Below are positions 1 to 6,731 of a DNA stretch of 61,897 bases, one piece after another. Under the pieces are notes generated by a model, which saw only the letters and a program-made list of their open reading frames with translations, was not told where the DNA came from and ran no database searches. Position numbers and translations under genes: made by a program. The stretch is from Ruminococcus sp. (GTDB lineage: Bacteria; Bacillota; Clostridia; Oscillospirales; Ruminococcaceae): assembly GCA_016288815.1 (NCBI GenBank), contig JAEELF010000023.1, positions 1 to 61,897 of the forward strand, given 5' to 3'. Each line of letters starts with the position of its first letter. Position 1 is the stretch's first letter.

Positions 1-2102
1 AGGAGATGATATTCTCGCAGAATTACGCCTGCCCGGAGCACAACATAAGCGTCGGCGACCTCGAGCCGGTGATGTTCTCGTTCAACAACCCGATCGGTGC
101 GTGTCCGAAGTGTACGGGTCTGGGCGTTTTCAAGCACATCGACCCCGATATTATCGTCCCCAACAAGGAGCTGAGCATTCTCGAGGGCGCTATCAAGGCG
201 TCCGGGTGGAACAGTCTCGACGAGACATCCGTTTCACTGATGTACTACCGCGCGATATCGGATAAGTACGATATACCGCTCGACGTCCCGGTGAAGGAAC
301 TGCCCAAGGGGGCACTCGACATATTCCTCTACGGCACTGGCGACGAAATGCTCGAGCTGCGGCGTCCGAGGTCGCTCGGCGGAGGGACTTACCGCACTCC
401 CTTCGAGGGTATTGTAAACAACCTCGAAAGGCGCTACAGAGAGACCAACAGCGATTACTCGCGCAATGACATCGAGGAATGCATGAGCGAGGTCGAGTGT
501 CCGGTCTGCCACGGAAAAAGGCTCCGCGATGAGTACCTTGCAGTTACGGTCGGCGACAAGAACATCAGTGAGCTGACCGATCTTTCAGTGCGGAGCGCGT
601 TCGATTTCTTTACGGAGATAAAGCTCTCGAAGCACGATATTTTTGTCGGGGAACGCATAATAAAGGAGATACGCGAGCGCCTCGGCTTCCTGAAAAGCGT
701 CGGACTCGAATACCTCACACTGTCACGGTCGTCTGGGACGCTCTCCGGCGGCGAGAGCCAGCGTATCCGCCTTGCGACGCAGATAGGTTCGTCGCTCGTG
801 GGAGTGCTCTATATCCTCGACGAGCCGAGTATCGGTCTGCACCAGCGCGACAACGACAAGCTCATCGCTACGCTGAAACGGCTGCGCGACCTCGGAAATA
901 CGCTCATAGTCGTTGAGCACGATGATGATACCATGCTCGCTGCCGACTACATCGTGGACATAGGTCCCGGAGCCGGTATCAACGGCGGGCAGGTCGTATT
1001 CGCGGGTACCGTGGACAAGCTGCTGAAGTGCAGGGAGTCCATAACGGGACAGTATCTCAGCGGCAGAAAAAAGATCGAGATCCCGAAAAAACGCCGGACC
1101 GGCACGGGGAAGTTCCTCACGGTGCGCGGTGCAGAGGAGCACAATCTAAAGGATATCGACGTGAAGATACCGCTCGGCGAGCTCATCTGCGTCACAGGTG
1201 TTTCGGGCTCTGGCAAGTCCTCACTCGTCAATGAGATAGTCTACAAGTACCTCGCGGGGAAGCTCAACCGAGCGCGTATCAAGTGCGGAAGATTCGCCGG
1301 AATGGACGGCGTAGAGGAGCTCGACAAGGTCATCTGCATTGACCAGTCCCCTATCGGGCGCACGCCGCGATCTAATCCGGCAACGTACACGGGCGTATTC
1401 ACCGATATCCGCGACCTCTTCGCGAAAACTCCAGACGCTAAGGCGCACGGCTACTCCAGCGGACGATTCTCGTTCAACGTCAAGGGCGGACGATGTGAGG
1501 CGTGCGAGGGCGACGGTATCATCAAGATCGAGATGCACTTCCTGCCCGATATCTACGTTCCGTGCGAGGTCTGCAAGGGGCGCAGATACAACCGCGAGAC
1601 CCTTGACATCCACTACAAGGGAAAGTCCATTTACGACGTACTCGAGATGACCGTGGACGAGGGCGTAGAGTTCTTCGAGCATATACCCAAGATCGCGAAA
1701 AAGCTCATGACATTGCAGGAGGTCGGGCTCGGCTACATCAAGATAGGTCAGCCGGCAACGACGCTTTCCGGCGGTGAGGCTCAGCGCGTGAAGCTCTCCA
1801 CCGAGCTCTCGAAGCGTGCGACCGGGCGGACTATCTATATCCTCGACGAACCGACGACAGGTCTGCATACGGCGGATGTTCACAGGCTGATAGACGTCCT
1901 TCAGCGGCTCACGGATCAGGGAAATACCGTGCTCGTCATCGAGCATAACCTGAACGTGATAAAGGTCGCGGATCACATCATCGACCTCGGTCCCGAGGGC
2001 GGAGACGGCGGCGGCAGGATAGTCGCGCAGGGTACGCCGGAGGAAGTTGCGCAGTGCGAAAAGTCCTACACCGGGCAGTACCTTAAAAAATACCTTAAAT
2101 AA
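1..2102 (+). CDS. uvrA: UvrABC excinuclease subunit A, C-terminal part (5' end outside window)
   Basis: UvrA is the ATP-dependent damage-recognition subunit of nucleotide excision repair; it loads UvrB at lesions. About 700 residues are visible, against a usual length near 940, so the N-terminal quarter lies before base 1 and the frame is open at the window edge. Visible in order: a zinc-finger half (CPVCHGKRL), the first ABC signature (LSGGESQR) with Walker B ([10 protein letters not shown]), the second Walker A (GVSGSGKSS), a second Zn module (CEACEGDG and [10 protein letters not shown]), and the second signature (LSGGEAQR) with [10 protein letters not shown]. All key motifs are intact. The stop is TAA at 2100-2102 and the next small gene follows closely. 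Confidence 0.97.
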   Translation, partial: EMIFSQNYACPEHNISVGDLEPVMFSFNNPIGACPKCTGLGVFKHIDPDIIVPNKELSILEGAIKASGWNSLDETSVSLMYYRAISDKYDIPLDVPVKELPKGALDIFLYGTGDEMLELRRPRSLGGGTYRTPFEGIVNNLERRYRETNSDYSRNDIEECMSEVECPVCHGKRLRDEYLAVTVGDKNISELTDLSVRSAFDFFTEIKLSKHDIFVGERIIKEIRERLGFLKSVGLEYLTLSRSSGTLSGGESQRIRLATQIGSSLVGVLYILDEPSIGLHQRDNDKLIATLKRLRDLGNTLIVVEHDDDTMLAADYIVDIGPGAGINGGQVVFAGTVDKLLKCRESITGQYLSGRKKIEIPKKRRTGTGKFLTVRGAEEHNLKDIDVKIPLGELICVTGVSGSGKSSLVNEIVYKYLAGKLNRARIKCGRFAGMDGVEELDKVICIDQSPIGRTPRSNPATYTGVFTDIRDLFAKTPDAKAHGYSSGRFSFNVKGGRCEACEGDGIIKIEMHFLPDIYVPCEVCKGRRYNRETLDIHYKGKSIYDVLEMTVDEGVEFFEHIPKIAKKLMTLQEVGLGYIKIGQPATTLSGGEAQRVKLSTELSKRATGRTIYILDEPTTGLHTADVHRLIDVLQRLTDQGNTVLVIEHNLNVIKVADHIIDLGPEGGDGGGRIVAQGTPEEVAQCEKSYTGQYLKKYLK

Positions 2103-2152
2103 AATGTATGAAGCCGCTTCTCCTGCACATAATACCTGCGGGAGATGATGAG

Positions 2153-2347
2153 ATGAAGAGAAAAAAGCGGGAGATACCCGTTCCGGATCCGAATGCAGGC
2201 GGGCTCGAATACGTCTGTCCTGCGGCTTCATGGGGCGATATGACAGGACTTATCCCCTCTCCGCCCGTGCATGGCGGCGAAAGCGACAGCTATGCCGACG
2301 TTTATCCATTCAAGCCGGCTTATGGCGGCGAAGCTCCGGAAATATAG
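2153..2347 (+). CDS. Small hypothetical protein (64 aa)
   Basis: An unrecognised 64-residue protein. The start ATG at 2153 is chosen because GGAG at 2141-2144 sits 8 nt upstream; an in-frame ATG at 2108 has no ribosome site. The N-terminus is strongly basic (MKRKKREIPVPDP). The middle carries CPAASWGDMTGLIP and the tail is rich in Pro, Gly and Asp with VYPFKPAYGG. There is no signal peptide or membrane segment. From memory, similar short proteins with a W-G-D-M-T-G-L-I-P core occur in gut Firmicutes, but I cannot name a family. It lies 50 nt after uvrA and ends at a terminator, so it is probably co-transcribed with uvrA. Confidence 0.6.
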   Translation: MKRKKREIPVPDPNAGGLEYVCPAASWGDMTGLIPSPPVHGGESDSYADVYPFKPAYGGEAPEI

Positions 2348-2350
2348 CCG

Positions 2351-2380
2351 AAAGCGGACTGTAAAAGGTCCGCTTTCGTT
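2351..2380 (+). terminator. Intrinsic terminator after uvrA and the small gene
   Basis: A 9-bp inverted repeat, AAAGCGGAC (2351-2359) and GTCCGCTTT (2368-2376), has an 8-nt loop. The tail is only moderately T-rich. Confidence 0.7.
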
Positions 2381-2439
2381 ATTGTGTATAAATCAGCTGG
2401 CAAAGATTTGATACATCATACAAAAATGCGCCCGGATAC

Positions 2440-2468
2440 TTTAATTATCGGTTAAAATATGGTATAAT
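2440..2468 (+). promoter_or_regulatory. Probable SigA promoter of the LacI/DUF5662/PglX-C operon
   Basis: A perfect -10 TATAAT (2463-2468) has a weak -35 TTTAAT (2440-2445) 17 nt upstream. Transcription would start near 2475, which argues against the GTG at 2473 as the lacI start. Confidence 0.6.
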
Positions 2469-2505
2469 CGTTGTGGTTAAACTCTTAAAGGAAGAGGTGG
2501 AGCGA

Positions 2506-3537
2506 TTGAAAAACGGAGTTAAAATGCAGGACATCGCTGTGAAGCTCGGAGTGAGCGTCGTGACTGTGTCAAACGCGCTCGCGGGTCGTGACGGCGTCAG
2601 CGGGCAGATGAGACAGAAGATCTGCGAGCTGGCGGAGGAAATGGGCTATAAGCCGTCGAATACCAAGACCGGCGCGCGCAGGGCTGCTGCCCCTAAGATA
2701 GGCAGGAACGTGGGCGTGCTTACGTCCGAGAGGTTCGTGGGAGGACGCGGGTCGTTCTACTGGGAGCTGACAGCGTCTATCTCTAACAAGCTCGCTGCGA
2801 TGAACGTCTGCACCATATATGAGTGCGTGACCGCGGACGCCGAAAATTCGGCTTCCATGCCAAATATGATAACCGAGGGCAGTATCGACTGCGTCATCGT
2901 CATCGGACAGATGAAGCGGAACTACGTCGCTATGCTGAGCCGTATCTCGCTTCCGCTGCTGTTCGTCGATTTCTACGACAACCGCTACCCCGTGGATTCG
3001 GTCAATTCCGACAGCTACTACGGCGGATATATACTCACGGATTATCTCGTCGAGAAAGGTCACAGGAATATCGGCTTCTTCGGCACGATGAACGCTACCA
3101 GCAGTATCAACGACCGCTTCCTCGGGTACATAAAATGTCTCATGGAGAATGAGCTCGAATACCGCAAGGAATGGACGATAGAAGACCGTCTCGAGAACGG
3201 TACGATAATCGAGAAGATCGAATTTCCCGACGAGATGCCCACTGCGTTCGTCTGCAACTGCGACGAGACTGCTTTCCGCGTTATATCGGCGCTGAAGTCC
3301 AAGGGGGTGCGTGTTCCGGAGGATATCTCCGTGGTGGGCTACGACAATTATACCGTCGCGAGCATCTGCATTCCAACGATAACTACCGTCGAGGTGGACA
3401 TCAACAAAATGGCTGAGGAGGCTGTCCGTATCATCGAGCGGAAGCTCAGTTCACCCGATTACCGTGAGGGTCGCTGCATTATCAGCGGGCGCCTCATCGA
3501 GAAGGACAGCGTGCTCGACATCAGCGGCAGACACTGA
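2506..3537 (+). CDS. LacI/GalR family transcriptional regulator
   Basis: A sugar-responsive type DNA-binding regulator. The N-terminus has the LacI helix-turn-helix (MQDIAVKLGVSVVTVSNALA, about residues 6-25) and the hinge GYKPS. The rest is a periplasmic-binding-like effector domain with the family pattern DYLVEKGHRNIGFFG and VVGYDN, and a typical C-terminus. The TTG at 2506 is preferred because AGGTGG lies 5 nt upstream; the in-frame GTG at 2473 would be leaderless. Its stop overlaps the GAGGAGG ribosome site of the next gene, so it is co-transcribed with DUF5662 and the PglX-like gene. Unusually, no sugar gene is adjacent, so the effector cannot be guessed. It may regulate its own operon. 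Confidence 0.92.
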   Translation: MKNGVKMQDIAVKLGVSVVTVSNALAGRDGVSGQMRQKICELAEEMGYKPSNTKTGARRAAAPKIGRNVGVLTSERFVGGRGSFYWELTASISNKLAAMNVCTIYECVTADAENSASMPNMITEGSIDCVIVIGQMKRNYVAMLSRISLPLLFVDFYDNRYPVDSVNSDSYYGGYILTDYLVEKGHRNIGFFGTMNATSSINDRFLGYIKCLMENELEYRKEWTIEDRLENGTIIEKIEFPDEMPTAFVCNCDETAFRVISALKSKGVRVPEDISVVGYDNYTVASICIPTITTVEVDINKMAEEAVRIIERKLSSPDYREGRCIISGRLIEKDSVLDISGRH

Positions 3538-3547
3538 GGAGGACATA

Positions 3548-4120
3548 ATGCTATTCACCAATCTTAAAGGACATTTCAGGACGATCTGTCAGCACCGTCA
3601 TCAGGTCATGAAGCACTGCTTCCACGCGGGGATTTTCTGGCGCGGTATAACACACGATCTTTCCAAGTTCTCGCCGACTGAGTTCATCCCCGGGGTGCTC
3701 TATTTTCAGGGTGACCGAAGTCCCAATGAGCGCGAGCGTGAGGTCGAGGGCTGCTCTAAGGCGTGGATGCACCATAAAGGTCGCAACCGCCACCACTTCG
3801 AGTACTGGACTGACTACAGCACCGTCACGAAGAAGCTCGAACCAATGAAGATGCCCGACATCTACATCTTCGAGATGTTCTGTGACCGCGTCGCGGCGTC
3901 GAAGACCTACAACAAGGAGACCTACACCGATTCCATGCCGCTAGCGTATTTCCTGCGTGCAAAGCCGAGGAGAATCATCGAGAAGGAAACGTCCGAGAAG
4001 CTCGAATGTCTCCTGCAAATGCTCGCGGACAAGGGCGAAGCGGAAACGTTCAGGTTCATCAGGCGTCAGGTGCGCATAAACCGTATCAAAAGGAACAACA
4101 GACAATGGCAGCGCTTATAA
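3548..4120 (+). CDS. DUF5662 family protein
   Basis: A 190-residue cytosolic protein resembling DUF5662, a family of unknown function common in gut Firmicutes and their phages. The visible core is His-rich and conserved in style: HRHQVMKHCF, GITHDLSKFSPTEF, AWMHHKGRNRHHFEYWTDY. This suggests a metal-binding helical protein related in appearance to HD-type folds, though no reaction is known. The ATG at 3548 is preceded by GAGGAGG (3536-3542), which itself overlaps the lacI stop. The 3' end overlaps the next gene by 16 nt. The C-terminus is basic (RRQVRINRIKRNNRQ). Confidence 0.8.
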   Translation: MLFTNLKGHFRTICQHRHQVMKHCFHAGIFWRGITHDLSKFSPTEFIPGVLYFQGDRSPNEREREVEGCSKAWMHHKGRNRHHFEYWTDYSTVTKKLEPMKMPDIYIFEMFCDRVAASKTYNKETYTDSMPLAYFLRAKPRRIIEKETSEKLECLLQMLADKGEAETFRFIRRQVRINRIKRNNRQWQRL

Positions 4121-4878
4121 GCGAGCGCTTCGCCGCGTGGGAAAATGAGTGCGAAGAGCGCTTCGAGCGTCTGCGTGAGAACGAGTCCGAGATAAACCGT
4201 ATCGCTGCGCGGGCATACGGTCTGGAGGGCGAAGTCTCGATAGTGCCAGAGGACAGGCAGATATCCGTCCGGCGGGCTGACCTCTCCCGCGAGCTGCGCT
4301 CACTGCTGAGCTATGCGGTAGGGTGTATGTTCGGGAGGTATTCGCTCGACGAGGAGGGACTGGTCTTTGCCGGAGGAAGCTTCGATATCTCACGGTATAA
4401 GAGGTTCGTTCCGGCTGAGTGCGGGCTGATTTTTGTCACTGAGGACGACATCATGCCTCGGCTAAAGGACTTTCTCACTGCTGCTTACGGTGAGGAGACG
4501 GTCGCGGAAAATCTGCGGTATATCGAGGAGAATCTCGGTCGGGACTGCCTTAGCTATCTGCGGGGAGAGTTCTTCCGTGACCACTGCGCGGTCTACAAAA
4601 AGCGTCCGATATACTGGCTCGTCAGCAGCGGTCGGCGCGGGGCTGTGCGTGCGCTGACGTACATTCACAGGTTCGGCAGGGCTGAGCTCAGTTTTCTTGA
4701 GGAAGAGACCGAGCGTCTGCTCGGGAGCGAGTCCAGAGAGGGGTATGTTCAGGAGCTGTGCAGGTTCAGGGATCACCTCGCGGAACTGGTGAGCTGCGGG
4801 GCTGAGATAGTCCCCGACGACGGCGTTGCGGCGAATTACCGTAAATTTTCGTCTATACTTGCGCGTGCGCCTTTTTAA
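4105..4878 (+). CDS. Orphan PglX (BREX-1) C-terminal domain protein
   Basis: A 257-residue protein matching, from memory of the family, only the C-terminal region of the BREX-1 adenine methyltransferase PglX/BrxX, normally about 1,200 residues. Diagnostic segments in order are: NESEINRIAARAYGLEGEV, the stretch around VRRADLSRELRSLLSYAVGC followed by MFGRYSLDEEGLVFAGG, a LKDFLTAAYGEETVAENL segment, and FFRDHCAVYKKRPIYWLVSSG followed within a few residues by ALTYIHRF. The methyltransferase core (NPPY motif) is absent and no other BREX gene is in the window. The ATG at 4105 has AAAAGGA about 10 nt upstream and overlaps DUF5662 by 16 nt. The reading frame is intact and ends at a strong terminator, so it looks like a maintained gene and not simple debris. 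It may be a DNA-recognition or regulatory module; that is inference. Confidence 0.75.
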   Translation: MAALISERFAAWENECEERFERLRENESEINRIAARAYGLEGEVSIVPEDRQISVRRADLSRELRSLLSYAVGCMFGRYSLDEEGLVFAGGSFDISRYKRFVPAECGLIFVTEDDIMPRLKDFLTAAYGEETVAENLRYIEENLGRDCLSYLRGEFFRDHCAVYKKRPIYWLVSSGRRGAVRALTYIHRFGRAELSFLEEETERLLGSESREGYVQELCRFRDHLAELVSCGAEIVPDDGVAANYRKFSSILARAPF

Positions 4879-4896
4879 GCGTCCATACATAAAATG

Positions 4897-4926
4897 AGCC
4901 CGGGAGCGCATACTCCCGGGCTTTTT
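4897..4926. terminator. Bidirectional terminator between PglX-C and the DHH gene
   Basis: A perfect 10-bp stem AGCCCGGGAG/CTCCCGGGCT (4897-4906, 4913-4922) with a 6-nt loop is followed by TTTT on the plus strand and CATTTTATG on the minus strand. It serves both convergent genes. Confidence 0.92.
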
Positions 4927-4932
4927 GTATTC

Positions 4933-5865
4933 TCAGACTGGTATTTTTCCGTTGAGTTTGTCGATGATGACGGGCAGCTCGGCGTCGATGACGTCGTTCT
5001 CGAGCTGGCAGGTTCCCGCGTTTGCGTGTCCGCCGCCGCCGTAGCTCAGGCAGAGCTCGCCGATGTTGAACTTCGATGCTCGGTTCACTATCGACTTGCC
5101 GATCATGACCGCTGTATTCTGCTTGCGGAAGCCCCATGCGACGTGGACGGAAAGCTCCGTCTCGGGCCACATCGCGTAGACCATGAAGCGGTTGCCGGCG
5201 TATATGGTCTCGAGATCGCGGAGGTCGATCACTGCGACCTTGCCCTCGATTCGGGTTACCTGCCGGAGCTGCTCCTTGAAGAGCTGCTGCTGCTCGAAAT
5301 ACAGGTCAACGCGCTCCTTTACATCCGGGAGCTCAAGGACCTGGTCGATGTTGTGGTCAACACAGTAGTCTATGAGCTCCATCATCAGGGCGTAGTTGGA
5401 GATGCGGAAGTCGTGGAAGCGTCCCAGACCTGTGCGTGCATCCATGAGGAAGTTCATCAGTACCCAGCCGGTGGGGTTAAGTATCTCATCTACCGTAAAA
5501 TCAGCACTGTCGCCCTTGTCGACTGCCCACATTATCTCCTCAGAAACGCGGGTGAAGACCTTCGCGCCGCCGTAGTAGTCGTAAACGACTCTCGCTGCGG
5601 ACTTCGCGTCCCCGTCGATGATGTACTTTCCCTCGTAGTCCTCAGGGCGGTTCCTGAGGAGCTCGCTCTCGTGGTGGTCGAAGGCAAGGCTCACGCGCTT
5701 GTCGAAGGGCAGGTTCGTGGTTATATCGTTGTCAGAAAGCTCAACCTTTCCGTCCTGAACGTCCTTCGGGTGAACGAACTTTATATCGTCGATGATGTTC
5801 AGCTCCTTGAGCAGCATCGCGCAGACGAGACCGTCGAAGTCGCTTCTGGTGACAAGTCGTTTCAT
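4933..5865 (-). CDS. DHH/DHHA1 family phosphoesterase
   Basis: A soluble 310-residue protein of the DHH superfamily (nanoRNase, exopolyphosphatase and cyclic-dinucleotide phosphodiesterase relatives). The N-terminal metal site is RSDFDGLVCAMLL (from about residue 7), the DHH motif is AFDHHESE (about 61-68), further metal ligands lie in the VDKGDSAD region, and the C-terminal DHHA1 signature is GGGGHANAGTC. There is no membrane or PAS segment, unlike GdpP elsewhere in this window, so it probably acts on short oligonucleotides, pApA or polyphosphate; the substrate is not readable from sequence. AGGAGG precedes the ATG and a perfect SigA promoter lies just upstream. It is transcribed alone. Confidence 0.88.
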   Translation of the reverse strand: MKRLVTRSDFDGLVCAMLLKELNIIDDIKFVHPKDVQDGKVELSDNDITTNLPFDKRVSLAFDHHESELLRNRPEDYEGKYIIDGDAKSAARVVYDYYGGAKVFTRVSEEIMWAVDKGDSADFTVDEILNPTGWVLMNFLMDARTGLGRFHDFRISNYALMMELIDYCVDHNIDQVLELPDVKERVDLYFEQQQLFKEQLRQVTRIEGKVAVIDLRDLETIYAGNRFMVYAMWPETELSVHVAWGFRKQNTAVMIGKSIVNRASKFNIGELCLSYGGGGHANAGTCQLENDVIDAELPVIIDKLNGKIPV

Positions 5866-5906
5866 TATGTATTCCTCCTCACGGTAATATATTTTCTTAT
5901 AGTTGA

Positions 5907-5935
5907 ATTATAACACATTGACTGGGCAATGTCAA
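5907..5935 (-). promoter_or_regulatory. Consensus SigA promoter of the DHH gene
   Basis: On the minus strand TTGACA (5930-5935), 17 nt, TATAAT (5907-5912): a perfect consensus. A short TTGAC/GTCAA dyad overlaps the -35. Confidence 0.92.
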
Positions 5936-5977
5936 CTAAAATATGTGAATATTTTATAAATCATTACCTCTGAGGCA

Positions 5978-6006
5978 TAAAAATACCGTCCCCGGGAGGA
6001 CGGTAT
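5978..6006 (-). terminator. Terminator after the 20-residue peptide gene
   Basis: A 9-bp stem ATACCGTCC/GGACGGTAT (5983-5991, 5998-6006) has a 6-nt loop and a minus-strand TTTTATG tail. It lies 10 nt beyond the stop of the peptide gene and would end the HD-GYP operon transcript. Confidence 0.8.
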
Positions 6007-6016
6007 CTTTCGTCAA

Positions 6017-6079
6017 TTATGGCAGCGTGTAACCGTACCTCGGCTGCCAAAGGTTTTTGCCGGGCGGAGCGCCTGTCAT
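6017..6079 (-). CDS. Putative 20-residue peptide gene
   Basis: A minus-strand open frame encoding MTGAPPGKNLWQPRYGYTLP, with an ideal AGAGGAGG ribosome site (AGGAGG at 6085-6090, 5-nt spacer) and a TAA stop at 6017-6019. A terminator follows at once. No promoter is clear between it and the coiled-coil gene 143 nt upstream, so it is probably read from the HD-GYP operon. The peptide has no signal sequence or Cys; it is Pro-, Gly- and aromatic-rich. The rest of the 356-nt gap (5866-6221) holds the DHH promoter, the terminator, and an imperfect hairpin with T-run at about 6186-6219. The function is unknown. Confidence 0.5.
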   Translation of the reverse strand: MTGAPPGKNLWQPRYGYTLP

Positions 6080-6221
6080 GTTATCCTCCTCTACCGATCA
6101 CCAGACATTGAACACTGACGGTAACTCATATCCAAAAATGAATAACGGAAAACTCTGACAATGGACACCAACAACTCGAATCATAAAAAAGTTTTGGTGC
6201 TCCGCGCCAGCCGGAAAACCA

Positions 6222-6731
6222 TCAGAGCTCTATCTCGAGCTCCACGGTGTTGTTCACGAGGTCGAGCGCGGTCTGTGCCCGTGAAAGCTCGTCGGCGAAG
6301 GTAGTGTAGTCCTTTCCGACCTGAGCGATGTCGTAGTTGGCGTAGCGGTAGTCTATTATCGACGAGCCGCGGGAATTGCCCGAATTCTCGCGCACTTTCG
6401 GCAGTACGTCCCTCATGCCGGAAAGTACTGCGCAGCGCCTTGAAAGCTGCGGAAGGTAAATGAGCATTTCGTCGATCGTCATGTCGAAGCCGGGAAGCAC
6501 CTGCGTGGAGTTGAACACGTTCAATGCGTGCTTTACCTTGCGTATCTTAGCCTCTATCGCGGTCTGCTCCCGCTGGGAAGCGGCGTAGTCGTACTCCGGG
6601 CGGACGGACTCAGGGTCCTCACCGACCGATGCAAGGAAGCTGCGGGAGTTCTCCTCGCGTATCTGGACTGCCCTGAGCTCCTCATTGAGCTGTCTGAGCA
6701 GCTTGGCTGCCTGTGCTGATGTCATTTTCAT
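6222..6731 (-). CDS. Hypothetical coiled-coil protein, distantly DIP1984/septicolysin-like
   Basis: A 169-residue cytosolic protein, mostly helical. The N-terminal half looks like a coiled coil (residues about 3-70, AKLLRQLNEELRAVQ, REQTAIEAKIRKVKHAL). The middle has NVFNSTQVLPGFDMTIDEML and PQLSRRCAVLSGMRDVLP, an order reminiscent of the DIP1984/septicolysin-like family (helix, N-x-T, then a helix with R), but I am not certain. The C-terminus has DYRYANYDI and a second helical pair. Its ATG overlaps the stop of the HD-GYP gene (ATGA, 6728-6731), so translation is coupled. A small partner of the upstream signalling protein is possible but only inferred. Confidence 0.75.
   Translation of the reverse strand: MKMTSAQAAKLLRQLNEELRAVQIREENSRSFLASVGEDPESVRPEYDYAASQREQTAIEAKIRKVKHALNVFNSTQVLPGFDMTIDEMLIYLPQLSRRCAVLSGMRDVLPKVRENSGNSRGSSIIDYRYANYDIAQVGKDYTTFADELSRAQTALDLVNNTVELEIEL

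Noticed and set aside
1221..2231. 336-codon minus-strand frame opposite uvrA
   Set aside because: Shadow frame; uvrA on the plus strand carries complete ABC and zinc motifs.
4933..5913. Long plus-strand open frame opposite the DHH gene
   Set aside because: It mirrors the minus-strand DHH gene codon for codon, is rich in Val/Leu/Asp as antisense frames are, and has no ribosome site.
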